Shown here: in pieces, positions 35,995-48,317 of the stretch
Numbering within the stretch: the stretch's first letter is position 1
How the letters are laid out: each line of letters opens with the position of its first letter
From: Aminobacter niigataensis
Lineage (GTDB): Bacteria; Pseudomonadota; Alphaproteobacteria; Rhizobiales; Rhizobiaceae
Length of the DNA: 64,000 bases
Assembly: GCF_014200015.1 (NCBI RefSeq)
Contig: NZ_JACHOT010000005.1
Coordinates: 310,001-374,000, forward strand
Direction of reading: 5' to 3'
Position numbers and translations under genes: made by a program
The notes under the pieces: model-generated
Told to the model about the DNA's origin: nothing
Databases searched by the model: none
What the model saw: the letters and a program-made list of their open reading frames with translations, nothing else

Positions 35995-36453
35995 TCAGCT
36001 CGCCTGCGGTTCGGCAAGCCCGCGCAGGGCCGCCATCAACGCCTCGAAAGACCCCTCGCCCAGACGCTCGCGGTAGCGCTTCTCGATGTCGATCTTGATA
36101 TGGTCGCCGTCGTCGAGTGCAGCCAGCCCCTTTGACGTGTAGCGCACAAACTTGCCACGCTTGTCCTCCGGGTCGGGCGTGCGTTCGATGACACCTTCGG
36201 CCTCCAGGCCGTCGAGCAATTGCTGCACCGCCTGCTTGGAGATCCCCATGCGTTCGATCAGCGCCGCCTGCCTGGTGCCGCGGCGGGGTATGTGGCCGAG
36301 CAGTCCGGCTCGGCCTTCGCTGAACCAGCCATGGCCGGCCGCGCGCATCGCCTCGGCAAACTCAGCCTTCCAGGCGCGGCTCGCTTGCCACAGGCGCCAG
36401 CCGATATGGTCGGGCAATGCCTTGGCGTCTTTTTCGTCAAGTAGCTTGACCAT
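35995..36453 (-). CDS. MarR-family transcriptional regulator
   Basis: A 152-residue winged helix protein (start at 36453; ATGs at 36462 and 36477 are alternatives). 'HIPRRGTRQAALIERMGISKQAVQQLLDGLEAEGVIERTPDPEDKRGKFVRYT' spans the helix-turn-helix and wing, around residues 55-107. It is divergent from the small gene at 36,514. A palindrome, GTCAAGNNNCTTGAC, occurs in the shared promoter and again in its own codons 2-6, so autoregulation with control of the divergent gene is very likely. The effector is unknown. Confidence 0.85.
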   Translation of the reverse strand: MVKLLDEKDAKALPDHIGWRLWQASRAWKAEFAEAMRAAGHGWFSEGRAGLLGHIPRRGTRQAALIERMGISKQAVQQLLDGLEAEGVIERTPDPEDKRGKFVRYTSKGLAALDDGDHIKIDIEKRYRERLGEGSFEALMAALRGLAEPQAS

Positions 36454-36487
36454 TTTTCCAATCATGCATATCGTCAAGATGCTTGAC
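36436..36487. promoter_or_regulatory. Twin MarR operators
   Basis: Two identical-arm palindromes, GTCAAG-TAG-CTTGAC (36436-36450) and GTCAAG-ATG-CTTGAC (36473-36487), have centres 37 bases apart. One sits at the start of the marR coding region and the other between the divergent genes. Size, symmetry and placement are as expected for MarR dimers. Confidence 0.65.
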
Positions 36488-36513
36488 TACCTTGATAGTG
36501 GAAGGAACCGAAC

Positions 36514-36840
36514 ATGGCAATTCTCGACCAGGCCTCGCTGAGGGTGTTGATAGCAGGCACGACCCATGTGCTCGACCGCAACGGCAAGGAGGCCTACGTC
36601 TATTTCGAAACCGGCAACAGGGCGCACATGCTGCTCGACGACGGGGAAACGCGGAAGGGAAGCTGGGCGCTCGCCGAGGGCGGCTACGTGGTCGACTGGG
36701 ACAATGGGGCTGTCGGCCGCTGGACGCTCGACCACGAGGCAGGATCAATCACCTATGTGAACCAGGATCGCGATGTCAGGGTGAGGCTTGCCGGCATCCT
36801 TTTCGGCAATGCCAAGGGGCTGCCGCGCGCGGCGCGGTAG
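36514..36840 (+). CDS. Small conserved-looking protein of unknown function, MarR-controlled
   Basis: A 108-residue soluble protein with no signal peptide or membrane segment. It is rich in short beta-strand-like stretches (THVLDRNGKEAYVYFETGNRAHMLLDDGETRKGSWALAEGGYVVDW), which suggests a small beta-barrel or lipocalin-like fold. GGAAGGAACC precedes the ATG. I do not recognise the family. Its divergent partner is the MarR regulator, and the shared operator suggests it is the regulated target. Confidence 0.65.
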   Translation: MAILDQASLRVLIAGTTHVLDRNGKEAYVYFETGNRAHMLLDDGETRKGSWALAEGGYVVDWDNGAVGRWTLDHEAGSITYVNQDRDVRVRLAGILFGNAKGLPRAAR

Positions 36841-36879
36841 GCAAGGATGGCCGCCCAAGGGGCGACCATCCAAATCTCG

Positions 36880-37374
36880 TCAGGCGAGTTCTTCGTCGCG
36901 CTGGGCAACAAAGACAAGCACCAGCAGAATGGTGATGAAGAAGCGGAAGGCGTCGGGGACGCCGTTCCACGTCTTCGACATCCACATGCCGAACCATTCG
37001 CCGCCGACCGACATGAAGCCGACCTGCCATACCAGGAAGCCAAGCGTCAGGCCGGCAATCGACAGCGTCTTGGAGGCGTTGAAGCTGCGTGCGTCATTGC
37101 GAAGGTTGGTGGCGAGGCGATAGGCGCCGATCCAGCACAGGATGGCGGTCAGCGATTCAGCGGCGATGATCAGGAAGTAAAACAGGTTGTGAAGTGCGGG
37201 ATTGGTGATGGCGCGGTACTTGATGGCCGCATCCGGGAAGATCGTGTCCATGCTCATCACATGCTGCACGAAAGCGAAGTTGGTGCCGTAGTCGGTCAGA
37301 TTGCCGAAGGCGACAAGCGTTGAAAACAGCGCGGTTGCGGCAACAGCGGCGGTCTTGGATATGCGGATGATCAT
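36880..37374 (-). CDS. DUF2165-family small integral membrane protein
   Basis: A 164-residue protein with four membrane segments. The loop FVQHVMSMDTIFP (near 34-46), with later 'FYFLIIAAESLTAILCWIGAYRL' and 'FLVWQVGFMSVGGEWFGMWMS', is typical of DUF2165. The function of the family is unknown. The start at 37374 gives the usual MIIRISK N-terminus; two further ATGs lie just upstream. No operon partner is evident, with 38 bases to the convergent unknown gene. Confidence 0.8.
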   Translation of the reverse strand: MIIRISKTAAVAATALFSTLVAFGNLTDYGTNFAFVQHVMSMDTIFPDAAIKYRAITNPALHNLFYFLIIAAESLTAILCWIGAYRLATNLRNDARSFNASKTLSIAGLTLGFLVWQVGFMSVGGEWFGMWMSKTWNGVPDAFRFFITILLVLVFVAQRDEELA

Positions 37375-37558
37375 CATTTCGTAGGCTACTCCTGAAAAAG
37401 CGCGCACGCTTCGGCGCTGTCGCGCCCGCCCGGTCCGAGCAAGAACCCGGATCGAGGAAGCGCGTCAGTGTCGATGAGTGTGCACGACTGTGCGCCGCAT
37501 ACATCAAACGTCGGGGCAAAACTTATGACAAAAGAGCGCAGCGCCGCATGGCCGGCGG

Positions 37559-38194
37559 CTAAAGCTTGAGAGTGCCGCTCTGGATCGCCTGGCCGAGAAG
37601 ATGGACAGCATGGGCCAACTTCTCATCGACGACATGGAGATATTCGGTCCAGTCGTCGACATGGCTGATGTCGTTTGCGCCATCGGAAATGCCGCGCAGG
37701 CCGATGAGCGGGACGCCGAAGATCTGGCAGGCGCGCAGCACGGCAAAAGTCTCCATGTCGACCATGTCTTCCGGGATGGCGTCGTAGGCGGCACCTGAAA
37801 TGATGGTGCTGCCGGTCGACAGGCTGGCCTGCCTCACATCGGGGATGCGCAACGGCAGGTCCAGGGTCGCGGGAAGGTCGAGAAACGGTGTCCTGCCCTT
37901 CTCGAAACCGAGGGCCGATGCGTCCATGTCGCGATAACAGACCGAAGTCACCTGATAGACCTCGGTGTGATCGAGCCGGCGGCTGCCTGCGGAACCAAGG
38001 CAGACGACGAGATCGGGCAGATAGTTGGAGGCGGCGAGCAGCGCAAGTTCAGCGCCTACCCTGACGCCTGCCTCGACCGGGCCAATGCCGGTCATCAGCG
38101 GCGTGAACAGCTTTTGCAGGTGCGGGCCGTATTCGGCATCTGCCGCCATGACGAACAGCACATTGCGGCCGGCAAATTGCGTCATGCCCGGCAT
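37559..38194 (-). CDS. 5'-methylthioadenosine/S-adenosylhomocysteine nucleosidase-like protein
   Basis: A 211-residue member of the PNP/UDP family. 'VLFVMAADAEYGPHL' at the start, 'GVGPVEAGV'-type MTGIGPVEAGVRVG near 35-48, 'DMVDMETFAVLRACQIFGVPLIGLRGISDGAND' near 143-175 are the nucleosidase landmarks, including the catalytic aspartate in SDGAND. It would cleave MTA or SAH to adenine and the thioribose compound. A strong ribosome-binding site (GAGGGG) lies in the end of the thioesterase gene, so the two are probably one operon. Confidence 0.82.
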   Translation of the reverse strand: MPGMTQFAGRNVLFVMAADAEYGPHLQKLFTPLMTGIGPVEAGVRVGAELALLAASNYLPDLVVCLGSAGSRRLDHTEVYQVTSVCYRDMDASALGFEKGRTPFLDLPATLDLPLRIPDVRQASLSTGSTIISGAAYDAIPEDMVDMETFAVLRACQIFGVPLIGLRGISDGANDISHVDDWTEYLHVVDEKLAHAVHLLGQAIQSGTLKL

Positions 38195-38197
38195 GGT

Positions 38198-38656
38198 CTA
38201 CCCCTCGATGCCGTCGCGGCCGGCAATGGCCATCATGGTGCCGGTCATGGTGGCGATCAGCCTGGCCTCGCCATCGGCGGCGATAGCATAGGCCTGGCCG
38301 TCGGCGACGACGATGGTGCGGCCGGGCTTGGTGACCGAGCCGCGGAACAGGAAACGCTCGCCCTTGCCGGGGGCCAGGAGATTGACCTTGAACTCGATGG
38401 TCAGGACGCTGGTGCTTTCCGGGAACAGCGAAAAGGCCGCGTAGCCGCAGGCAGAATCAAGCGCGGTCGAGAGGATGCCGGCATGAAGAAAGCCGTGCTG
38501 CTGGGTCAACTGATCCGAAAACGGCATCTCGATCTCGATGATGCCGGGGGTAACGAGCGTGAGTTCGGCGCCGATGGTCCGCATCGCGCTCTGACGCGCG
38601 AACGAGGCCCTGACGCGCTCGTCATAGTCGGGTGTGGGTACGATCTTGGCTGCCAT
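38198..38656 (-). CDS. PaaI-type hotdog thioesterase
   Basis: A 152-residue hotdog-fold protein. 'QQHGFLHAGILSTALDSACGYAA' near 53-75 carries the HGG-like motif (HGFLHAG) and the aspartate of the PaaI family; 'TIEFKVNLLAPGKGERFLFRG' follows. These enzymes hydrolyse acyl-CoA thioesters, often aromatic ones. It ends 4 bases before the nucleosidase gene. A much longer reading frame extends upstream through tspO and was rejected. Confidence 0.85.
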   Translation of the reverse strand: MAAKIVPTPDYDERVRASFARQSAMRTIGAELTLVTPGIIEIEMPFSDQLTQQHGFLHAGILSTALDSACGYAAFSLFPESTSVLTIEFKVNLLAPGKGERFLFRGSVTKPGRTIVVADGQAYAIAADGEARLIATMTGTMMAIAGRDGIEG

Positions 38657-38730
38657 GTTAGATGTTCCTCTCGCCTTGCTTATCGCAAAGCAGGCAAATG
38701 CAGGCAATCGCAAATGCTGCAGCGCAAACG

Positions 38731-39183
38731 TCAGTTGAGCCACCAGATCGATGCATTGAGCAGCGTGGCGAAGGCAACCCAGGCGGCATAGGGCGCAAAC
38801 AGCCAGGCGGCAATGCCGTCCTTTCTGCTCGCAAGCACCATGAAACCCGAGATGGCGCCGAGAAGCGCTACGATGACCAGCAAAGCCAGGCCGGGCTGCT
38901 GCAGGCCGAAGAAAGTCGGCGACCACAGGAAATTGAGCACGAGCTGAGCGATCCACAACCGCATGGCGCCACCCCAGGGATCGCGCTGCCAGACGCGCCA
39001 GCCAGCGATGGCCACGAGGATGTAAAGCACCGACCAGACAGGGCCGAAAATCCAGTTGGGCGGATTGAAGAACGGCTTGGCCAGTCCGGCATACCAGTCG
39101 CCCGGCAGCGTCACGTAGCCGATCAGCGTGCCGCCGCCGAGCACGACGACGACAAATGCAAGCAGGGTGAGAAGTCTGCTCAT
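38731..39183 (-). CDS. tspO: TspO/MBR-family tryptophan-rich sensory protein
   Basis: A 150-residue membrane protein with five transmembrane helices and many tryptophans. 'PFFNPPNWIFGPVWSVLYILVAIAGWRVW' (about 37-65) and 'WIAQLVLNFLWSPTFFG' (about 76-92) are diagnostic of the family. TspO binds tetrapyrroles and other hydrophobic ligands and tunes porphyrin-linked responses. The ATG at 39183 follows a clear GGAGG. Confidence 0.9.
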   Translation of the reverse strand: MSRLLTLLAFVVVVLGGGTLIGYVTLPGDWYAGLAKPFFNPPNWIFGPVWSVLYILVAIAGWRVWQRDPWGGAMRLWIAQLVLNFLWSPTFFGLQQPGLALLVIVALLGAISGFMVLASRKDGIAAWLFAPYAAWVAFATLLNASIWWLN

Positions 39184-39282
39184 CGAACCTCCAGAACAAG
39201 AGGACGGCCTGATGCGCCGCCCCGCTCTCAACTGGAGGACAAGTCCGGATCGTCAATGGTTGAGGCGATTTGAACTTCGCCG

Positions 39283-40569
39283 TCAGCCCTTGCGGCGCAT
39301 GGCGGCGAAATAGAAGCCGTCGGTGCCGCTCCTGGCCGGCGTCAGCGACAGGCCCTGCGCGCCAAGGCGCACGGCATCGTCGCGGCCGGGGAAACGGGCC
39401 TGCCACAGCGCGCGGTGATCGATGGCCGCAAAGCCGTTGTCGCGCTGAAAAAAGGCGTCGACCTGGTCGGCGTTTTCCTCGTCGAATACCGAGCAGGTGA
39501 TGTAGACGAGGAGACCGCCCGGCTTCACATAGGCGCTGGCGGCGTCGAGGATAGCCGACTGCTCGGCCTTGCGGACATCAAGCTGGCGCTGGGTGAGACG
39601 CCACTTGGCATCTGGCCGGCGGCGCCAAGTGCCGCTGCCGGTGCAGGGCGCGTCGATCAGCACCAGATCCATATGGCCGGTGAGACCCGACAATTCGGAC
39701 GGCTTGGTGACGACCTGAACGTTGCGGTTGTCGGAGCGGCGCAGGCGATCGAACATCGGCGCAAGGCGCGACTTTTCCGAATCGTGGGCGAAAATCTGGC
39801 CGCGGTTCTCCATCGCCGCCGACAACGCCAGCGTCTTGCCGCCGGCGCCGGCGCAGAAGTCGAGCACCTGCATGCCAGGGGTTGCGCCGGCAAGTTCGGC
39901 CGCTAGCTGCGAGCCCTCGTCCTGGATCTCGAACCAGCCCTTCTGGAAGGCCGGCTCGGCCTGGACGTTGGGGTGGCGGCCGCTGCCGTCGATCGGCGGG
40001 ATGCGCACGCCATGCGGTGCGAGCGCCATCGGCGCGGCCTGGGTGCCTTCGAGTTCGGCGATGACGCGGTCGCGGTCGGCCTTCAGCGTGTTGACGCGGA
40101 TATCCAGCGGCGGACGGGCGGCAAGGGCGGCGCCCTCCTCCACCCAGTCGGTGCCGAAAGCGCGTTCGAGAAGCGGCGCACACCAGTCGGGACTGTCAGC
40201 GCGGACGGCATCGGGCGCATCAGTGAGCTTGCGCTCGGCTATGGCGGCCAGCTCCGCGGTGCTCAGCGCTTCGGGCGCGAACTTGTCGCCATCGAGCGTC
40301 TGGTTGAGCGCTTCGGCCGACTGGTCCCATTCGAGCAGGAGCGCGCCGAAGCCCAATGCGCGCGAGGTCTCGTCGCCAAGCAGCCAGCCGGCGGAGCGCT
40401 TGCGGCGCAGCGCGTCATAAACGATGTTGCCAATGGCCGCACGATCGCCAGCGCCGGCGAAACGATGGGAAAGTCCCCAGTCTTTGAGTGCATCGGCGGC
40501 GGGACGATGCCGCCTCTCGATATCGTCGAGTACTTCGATGGCTGCTGCCAGCCTTCCGCCAAGTCGCAT
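39283..40569 (-). CDS. RsmB-family RNA (cytosine-5) methyltransferase
   Basis: A 428-residue SAM-dependent methyltransferase. The SAM-binding 'VLDFCAGAGGKTLAL' is near 234-248. The two catalytic cysteines are C309 (DAPCTGSG) and C359 (ITCSVF). An N-terminal helical NusB-like region (about 1-140) is present. The likely target is 16S rRNA cytosine 967, although other RsmB/F paralogues occur in alphaproteobacteria. It precedes katG on the same strand with a terminator between. Confidence 0.88.
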   Translation of the reverse strand: MRLGGRLAAAIEVLDDIERRHRPAADALKDWGLSHRFAGAGDRAAIGNIVYDALRRKRSAGWLLGDETSRALGFGALLLEWDQSAEALNQTLDGDKFAPEALSTAELAAIAERKLTDAPDAVRADSPDWCAPLLERAFGTDWVEEGAALAARPPLDIRVNTLKADRDRVIAELEGTQAAPMALAPHGVRIPPIDGSGRHPNVQAEPAFQKGWFEIQDEGSQLAAELAGATPGMQVLDFCAGAGGKTLALSAAMENRGQIFAHDSEKSRLAPMFDRLRRSDNRNVQVVTKPSELSGLTGHMDLVLIDAPCTGSGTWRRRPDAKWRLTQRQLDVRKAEQSAILDAASAYVKPGGLLVYITCSVFDEENADQVDAFFQRDNGFAAIDHRALWQARFPGRDDAVRLGAQGLSLTPARSGTDGFYFAAMRRKG

Positions 40570-40685
40570 GTTCGGTGATCCGTCTTCGGTTGACCCGTAT
40601 AGGGCCTAGCTAAACAGCCGGGACGAATTGCACAAGCACTGGCCGCCGCTCACAGAGCAAAATCTTTGCACCTCAAAGGCCAGCC

Positions 40686-40720
40686 GCAAAACAAAACAGG
40701 CGCGGATCGCTCCGCGCCTG
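40686..40720 (-). terminator. Rho-independent terminator of katG
   Basis: The perfect 10-bp arms CAGGCGCGGA (40697-40706) and TCCGCGCCTG (40711-40720) surround a 4-base loop. On the minus strand they are followed by TTTTGTTTTG. The structure lies 26 bases after the katG stop codon. Confidence 0.85.
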
Positions 40721-40745
40721 CCCTATCGGTTGTCGCGAGTGGTTA

Positions 40746-43124
<2,379 letters not shown>

Positions 43125-43271
43125 GGCTTGCGCCTCCCTCGTGGCTTCAACTCGCTAGACGGTCCTGGGCAGCGCAACAGGGTGCGCCGCCTCATTGGTA
43201 CCATTCCAGTCTAGGATCGGATTTTGATAAAGCCAAATTGCCTTTTCAAACAATCTTGATAACCTTTGATT

Positions 43272-44177
43272 ATGATACGCCTGACAATCCGACAGATGGA
43301 ATATTTCGCGGCATTGGCCCAGATGCTGCATTTCGGCCGGGCAGCCGAGTTCGCCGGGGTCAGCCAGCCGGCGCTCTCGGCGCAGATCGCCGAGATGGAG
43401 GAAAGGCTCGGATGCATCCTGTTCGAGCGCGGCGGCAAGGCGGTGCGGATGACCGAGGATGCGCTCGAGCTACAGCCGCGCATCGAAAACATCCTGGCCC
43501 AGATCCGCGAGGTCGAGACGACAGCCCGTCGCGGCAGGCTGGCGATGGAGGGGCGGTTGCGGCTCGGCGTCATCCCGACCGTCGCGCCCTATCTTTTGCC
43601 GCACATCCTGCCGGCGCTGAAACGCGAATATCCAAAGCTCCGGCTGGAACTGCGCGAGGCGATCACCGGCTCGCTTGCCGAGGAGGCGCTGAACGGGCGT
43701 ATCGACGCCTTCGTTGCCGCCCTGCCGCTCGACTATTCCGGGCTGACGACACAGGAGCTGTTTTCGGACCGCTTTTATCTTGCCGTGCCCGCCGACGACC
43801 CTGACTTCGTCTCGCCACCGGTGCCGCCGGAAAGCCCGGCACTCGAACGGCTGATGCTGCTGGAGGAAGGCCACTGCCTGCGCGAACAAGCGCTGGCGGT
43901 GTGCGGCAGCGTCAAGCCGGTGGCAATGGCCAACTATGGCGCGACCAGCCTGACCACGCTGCTGCAGATGGTTGCTCATGGGCTGGGGGTGACGCTCATC
44001 CCGGCGATGGCGGCAGGGCCGGCGCACGACCAGCGCGACCTGAAGATCGTGCCCTTCGCCGAACCGGTGCCGGAACGGCGCATCTGCCTTGCCTGGCGCC
44101 GCAACAGCCCCAGGCACAATGAATGCCTGGAGCTTGCGCGGATTATCCGCGGACTGCAGCCGCTATTGCAGCATTGA
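43272..44177 (+). CDS. oxyR: Hydrogen peroxide-sensing LysR-family regulator
   Basis: A 301-residue LysR-type protein. The winged helix-turn-helix is at about 1-60 (MRxLT-type start [17 protein letters not shown]). The redox cysteines are C202 and C211 in [12 protein letters not shown], with the same spacing as C199/C208 of the E. coli protein. Disulphide formation by peroxide switches it to an activator. It is divergent from katG. Its end overlaps the end of hisG by 35 bases (convergent). Confidence 0.92.
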   Translation: MIRLTIRQMEYFAALAQMLHFGRAAEFAGVSQPALSAQIAEMEERLGCILFERGGKAVRMTEDALELQPRIENILAQIREVETTARRGRLAMEGRLRLGVIPTVAPYLLPHILPALKREYPKLRLELREAITGSLAEEALNGRIDAFVAALPLDYSGLTTQELFSDRFYLAVPADDPDFVSPPVPPESPALERLMLLEEGHCLREQALAVCGSVKPVAMANYGATSLTTLLQMVAHGLGVTLIPAMAAGPAHDQRDLKIVPFAEPVPERRICLAWRRNSPRHNECLELARIIRGLQPLLQH

Positions 44178-44847
44178 ACCCGGCAAGCGTCGCCGCGTCG
44201 GCGGCGCCGCGCGCCTTGCGCGACTGCACCAGGCAGGCCTGCGATCGCAGGATGACGCCGTCCGACAAGATCTTGAGGTGATTGGCGCGCAAGGTCGAGC
44301 CGGTCGAGGTGATGTCGACGATGACGTCGGCGGAACCCGCAGCAGGCGCGCCTTCGGTGGCGCCCAGGCTTTCGACGATGCGGTAGACCTGGATGCCGTG
44401 CATCTGGGAAAAGAACTGCTGCGTCAGCCGCCAGTATTTGGTGGCGATGCGCAGGCGACGGCCGTGGCGCTGGCGGAAATCGGCGGCGACATCATCGAGG
44501 TCGGCCATGGTATCGACGTCGAGCCAGATGTCGGGCACGGCGACGACGACATCGGCGTGGCCGAAGCCCAGGCGCGCGACGATCTCGGCCTTGCTCTCCC
44601 AATCGGCGAGATTTTCGCGGATGAGATCCTCGCCGGTGATGCCGAGATCGACATTGCCCTGCCCAATCTCGCCCGAAATCTCCGAGGCCGACAGGAAGGC
44701 GATCTCGATATCCGCCCTGCCCTCGATCGAAGCACGGTAGCGGCGGTCGTCATCGGGCAGGTTGACGACAAAACCGGCCTTGGCCAGCACGTCGAGCGCC
44801 TGCTCCTTGAGCCGTCCCTTGGAGGGAAGTGCGATCGAGATGGCCAT
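44143..44847 (-). CDS. hisG: ATP phosphoribosyltransferase, short form
   Basis: A 234-residue short-form HisG, which catalyses the first step of histidine synthesis (ATP plus PRPP). It lacks the regulatory C-terminal domain of long HisG, so it needs HisZ, encoded just upstream with an ATGA overlap. '[19 protein letters not shown]' at the start and '[21 protein letters not shown]' near 172-192 (PRPP loop) are diagnostic. Confidence 0.94.
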   Translation of the reverse strand: MAISIALPSKGRLKEQALDVLAKAGFVVNLPDDDRRYRASIEGRADIEIAFLSASEISGEIGQGNVDLGITGEDLIRENLADWESKAEIVARLGFGHADVVVAVPDIWLDVDTMADLDDVAADFRQRHGRRLRIATKYWRLTQQFFSQMHGIQVYRIVESLGATEGAPAAGSADVIVDITSTGSTLRANHLKILSDGVILRSQACLVQSRKARGAADAATLAGFNAAIAAAVRG

Positions 44848-45965
44848 CAGCGCGCCTCCCTCAAGGCTTCGATGCGGTCGAGCCAGACGGAGAAGCCGAC
44901 GCCCGGAATGGGCTTGCCGGCGCCGAGCAGCGTCAGCAGCCGGTCGTAGCGGCCGCCACCGGCCAGCGGGCGTTCGGCATCGGGCCCGGAAATCTCGAAC
45001 ACCAGGCCGGTGTAATAGTCGAGCGGACGGCCAAAGGCGGCGTCATAGCGCACCGAACCGGCAGCAAGGCCATGGCCGGCGACAGCCTTGGCGCGGGCGG
45101 CGAAATTGTCCAAGGCGGCACCGAGCGTGAGCCCTGCGCCGGCAGCGAACTCCTTGAGGGCCGCGGGAGCCTCGTCGAGCGAGACATGGATCGCCAGGAA
45201 CCGTTCCAGCGCCTCGAAGGCGTCGCTGGACAGGCGAACGCTGCGCAGTTCGGCCTTTTCGATCAGGCGGCGGGCGATGTCGTTGGGCGTGCGGCCGGCC
45301 GAGGGCGACAGGCCGGCCTGCTCCATGCCGGCGGCGATATGGGCGGCAAGTGCGTCATGGTCGCCCGATGCAACCAGCGAGGCGACCGGTTCGGCAAGCG
45401 CCGATGTGCGCGTGGGGGCCGCGAGATCGCCAAGGGCAGCCGCCAGAAGCTCGGCCGAGCCGAAAGCGCGGGCAAGGCGCATGCGCCAGCCGCGCGGCAG
45501 GCCAAGCGCTGCCAGCACCGCCTCGAAGATCGCCTGGTCGCCGAGCGTGACGGTGAGGTCATGGCCGGGCAGGCAAAGCGACAGAAGCGCATGCGCGTCT
45601 GCTACCGAGCGCGCGTCGGCTGCCGCCGTGTCGGTGTCGCCGAGATCCTCGACACCGGCCTGGAAAAACTCGCTGCCGCCCTCGCGGCGCTGGCGGAACA
45701 CCTCGCCGAGATAGGAATAGCGGCGCGGCGTGCCGGACTGGGTGTGGATGTGGTCGAGGCAGACAGGAATGGTGAATTCCGGCCGCAGGCAGAGCGACGC
45801 GCCGGTCTCGCTTTCGGTCAGGAAGATGCGTCGGCGCAGGTCCTCGCCGGCCATGTCGAGGAACGGATCGGCCGGCTGCAGCACCGGAACGTCGACCGCA
45901 TCGGCCCCCCGCGCGGCGAAGAGCTTGAGGATATCGGACGCGATGGCCGGATAACGCGCGTTCAT
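44847..45965 (-). CDS. hisZ: ATP phosphoribosyltransferase regulatory subunit
   Basis: A 372-residue paralogue of histidyl-tRNA synthetase without synthetase activity. Class II motif-like segments are present ('[10 protein letters not shown]' near 59-68, '[28 protein letters not shown]' near 80-107). It binds HisG and carries histidine feedback inhibition. The start at 45965 lies 4 bases after the hisS stop codon; a longer reading inside hisS was rejected. Confidence 0.92.
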   Translation of the reverse strand: MNARYPAIASDILKLFAARGADAVDVPVLQPADPFLDMAGEDLRRRIFLTESETGASLCLRPEFTIPVCLDHIHTQSGTPRRYSYLGEVFRQRREGGSEFFQAGVEDLGDTDTAAADARSVADAHALLSLCLPGHDLTVTLGDQAIFEAVLAALGLPRGWRMRLARAFGSAELLAAALGDLAAPTRTSALAEPVASLVASGDHDALAAHIAAGMEQAGLSPSAGRTPNDIARRLIEKAELRSVRLSSDAFEALERFLAIHVSLDEAPAALKEFAAGAGLTLGAALDNFAARAKAVAGHGLAAGSVRYDAAFGRPLDYYTGLVFEISGPDAERPLAGGGRYDRLLTLLGAGKPIPGVGFSVWLDRIEALREAR

Positions 45966-45969
45966 GGCC

Positions 45970-47487
45970 TTACAGCTTCGCCCGCTCTTCCGCCTGCGCG
46001 GCGAGGATCTTCTTGACCTCAGCGACGAGGTCGACTTCCGACACGGTGATCTGGGCCGGACGCGCGGCGCGCCACTCGGCATTGTCGGTGATTTCGGCCG
46101 ACATGCGGGCGCCCTCGATCAGGTCCTTGATCTGGACCTGGCCATTGGCGCGCTCGTCGCCACCCTGGATGACGACGACGCCCGAGCCCCTGCGGTCGGC
46201 ATATTTGATCTGGGCCTTCATGCCTGAACCGCCGAGATACATCTCGGCGCGCACGCCGGCGCGGCGGAGGTCGGCGACCATCTTCTGGTAGCGGCCGAGG
46301 CTTTCGGTGTCCTTGTCCATGACCAGCACGACCACGGGCGCGATCACGTCCGATGTGTCGAGCTTGCCGAGGTTCTTCAGCGCCGTCATCAGGCGCGACA
46401 CACCGATGGAGAAGCCGGTGGCCGGCACGGGCTCGCCGCGGAAGCGCGAGACGAGACCGTCGTAACGACCGCCGCCGCCGACGGAGCCGAAGCGCACGAC
46501 CTGGCCCTCGTCATTGGGGATTTCGGCGAGCAGCTCAGCTTCGTAGACGGGACCGGTGTAATACTCGAGGCCGCGCACGACAGAGGGGTCGATCTTGATA
46601 CGGCCGTCGTCATAGCCGGCCGCAGCAGCGAGCGCGCCGATCTGGGCCAGTTCTTCCACGCCTTCAGTGCCACGAACATTGCCCGAAACGATGGCCTTGA
46701 GGTTCTCAGCCGTGGTGTCGGAATCGGCAGCACCGGCTTCAGTGAAGGCAATAACGGTGTTAATCGCCGCATCGTCCAGGCCGGCGCCCTTGGTGAAGTC
46801 GCCCTCGCCTTCCTGGCCGCCGTCCCAGCGGCCCTTGCCGAGCAAGAGCTTGACGCCCTCGGGCCCAAACTTGTCGAGCTTGTCGATGGCGCGCAGCACG
46901 GTCAGCCGGCGGTTGGCGTTGTCGTCGCCGCCGAGGCCAATGGCCTCGAGAACGCCGTCGAGCACCTTGCGGTTGTTGACGCGGATAACGTAGTCGCCGC
47001 GCTTGATGCCGAGCGCTTCCATGACATCGGCCATCATCATGGTCATCTCGGCGTCCGCCGCGACGCCCGGCGTGCCGACGGTGTCGGCATCGAACTGCAT
47101 GAACTGGCGGAAGCGGCCGGGACCGGGCTTCTCGTTGCGGAACACCCAGCCGGAACGGTAGCTGCGGTAGGGCTTGGGCAGCTTCTCGAAATTCTCGGCG
47201 ACGAAGCGCGCCATCGGCGCGGTCAGGTCGTAGCGCAGCGACAGCCACTGCTCGTCGTCGTCCTGGAACGAGAACACGCCCTCGTTGGGACGGTCCTGGT
47301 CGGGAAGGAATTTGCCGAGCGCGTCGGTGTATTCGATCAGCGGCTGATCGACCGGCTCAAAACCGTAGAGCTCGTAGACCTCGCGGATCTTCGCCATCAT
47401 CTTCTCGACGACCCGGATGTCGTCCGCGCTGCGGTCGACGAAGCCGCGCGGCAGCCGCGCTTTCATCTTTTCCGATTTGTCGGCCAT
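45970..47487 (-). CDS. hisS: Histidyl-tRNA synthetase
   Basis: A 505-residue class II synthetase. Motif 1-2 region '[15 protein letters not shown]' and '[29 protein letters not shown]' (about 117-145), and '[14 protein letters not shown]' (histidine A region) are clear, with the anticodon-binding domain at the C-terminus. It is the longer alphaproteobacterial type. It heads the hisS-hisZ-hisG operon. The start at 47487 gives the expected MADKSEK. Confidence 0.95.
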   Translation of the reverse strand: MADKSEKMKARLPRGFVDRSADDIRVVEKMMAKIREVYELYGFEPVDQPLIEYTDALGKFLPDQDRPNEGVFSFQDDDEQWLSLRYDLTAPMARFVAENFEKLPKPYRSYRSGWVFRNEKPGPGRFRQFMQFDADTVGTPGVAADAEMTMMMADVMEALGIKRGDYVIRVNNRKVLDGVLEAIGLGGDDNANRRLTVLRAIDKLDKFGPEGVKLLLGKGRWDGGQEGEGDFTKGAGLDDAAINTVIAFTEAGAADSDTTAENLKAIVSGNVRGTEGVEELAQIGALAAAAGYDDGRIKIDPSVVRGLEYYTGPVYEAELLAEIPNDEGQVVRFGSVGGGGRYDGLVSRFRGEPVPATGFSIGVSRLMTALKNLGKLDTSDVIAPVVVLVMDKDTESLGRYQKMVADLRRAGVRAEMYLGGSGMKAQIKYADRRGSGVVVIQGGDERANGQVQIKDLIEGARMSAEITDNAEWRAARPAQITVSEVDLVAEVKKILAAQAEERAKL

Positions 47488-47683
47488 GGTCGAATTCCGC
47501 ACTTTTCCAGAAATTTTGGGCCGCGATCACGGCGCGGCGTTTCGTAACCGAAATGGGGTGGAGCGGCAAGCGTTTGGCGCGCGCCGCAACCGGCAAGGCC
47601 GAAACAAAGCGGCCGCGCGCCGACATCGTGCCGAAACAGCCGCGCCCGATAAGCCGCCGCAACCGAACGATGGAACGACTGCC

Positions 47684-47875
47684 ATGTCCAGCAACACTGG
47701 AGAAATCGACAAGACGTCGGCCCGGCTGCGTCCAGCAGGGCCGGAAAAGCCCGCAGCCAGGAAGCCTGCGACCGCACGCGACGCGCTGATGACCTGTGTC
47801 CTGGTGCTGTACCCGGCACTGGCGACGGTGGGCGCCATCGCGGCCAGCCTGCTGTTGACGGGCACGAGCGCCTGA
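47684..47875 (+). CDS. Small single-pass membrane protein of unknown function
   Basis: A 63-residue protein: a polar, proline-rich N-terminal half and one membrane helix (about 35-58, LMTCVLVLYPALATVGAIAASLLL). The stop codon overlaps the start of the lipoprotein gene (TGATG), so the two are likely co-translated. I do not recognise the family. Confidence 0.6.
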   Translation: MSSNTGEIDKTSARLRPAGPEKPAARKPATARDALMTCVLVLYPALATVGAIAASLLLTGTSA

Positions 47876-48309
47876 TGCCGATGCGCCCCTGGAAAGCGAC
47901 GCCGGTGCCGAAGACGATTGCGACCCTCGCCGCCATGAGCGCGCTGGTGCTTGCCGCCTGCACCACGAGCGGCGGCGCGTTGGCCGGCGGCGGTTGCAAG
48001 CCCGGCGATGCAAAGCTGGCCGGCCACTATTATCTCAACGGCGTGATGGAGGTCGGCTCCGAACTGCTGCTCAGGCCGGACGGCAGCTTCGAGTTCATGC
48101 TCGCCTATGGCGCCAACGACCAGTACGGCAAGGGCTGCTGGGTGAAGCGCGGCGGAACCGTCGAGGTGATCCCCGCCGGACGATCGTCAGCCTCGCGGCG
48201 GCACACGCCGGAAGATCGCGGTTTCGGCGGGCTGGTGCTGACGGTCTCCGGCCGGGCGCTGGTCTGGGACATCGCCGGCAGCGGATACAAGGGCCGGTAT
48301 GAGCGGTGA
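47875..48309 (+). CDS. Small lipoprotein of unknown function
   Basis: A 144-residue protein with a lipoprotein signal peptide; the lipobox LAAC puts the lipidated cysteine at residue 29. The mature part (GCKPGDAKLAGHYYLNGVMEVGSELLLRPDGSFEFMLAYG) suggests a small beta-rich domain. It overlaps the 63-residue membrane protein gene by one base. A perfect hairpin follows the stop codon. Function unknown. Confidence 0.7.
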   Translation: MPMRPWKATPVPKTIATLAAMSALVLAACTTSGGALAGGGCKPGDAKLAGHYYLNGVMEVGSELLLRPDGSFEFMLAYGANDQYGKGCWVKRGGTVEVIPAGRSSASRRHTPEDRGFGGLVLTVSGRALVWDIAGSGYKGRYER

Positions 48310-48317
48310 GTGTTGCT

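Noticed and set aside
38657-39406. Possible TspO-thioesterase fusion on one long frame
   Set aside because: The upstream part of the frame is a shadow of tspO, which is read in another frame; the thioesterase has its own ATG at 38656.
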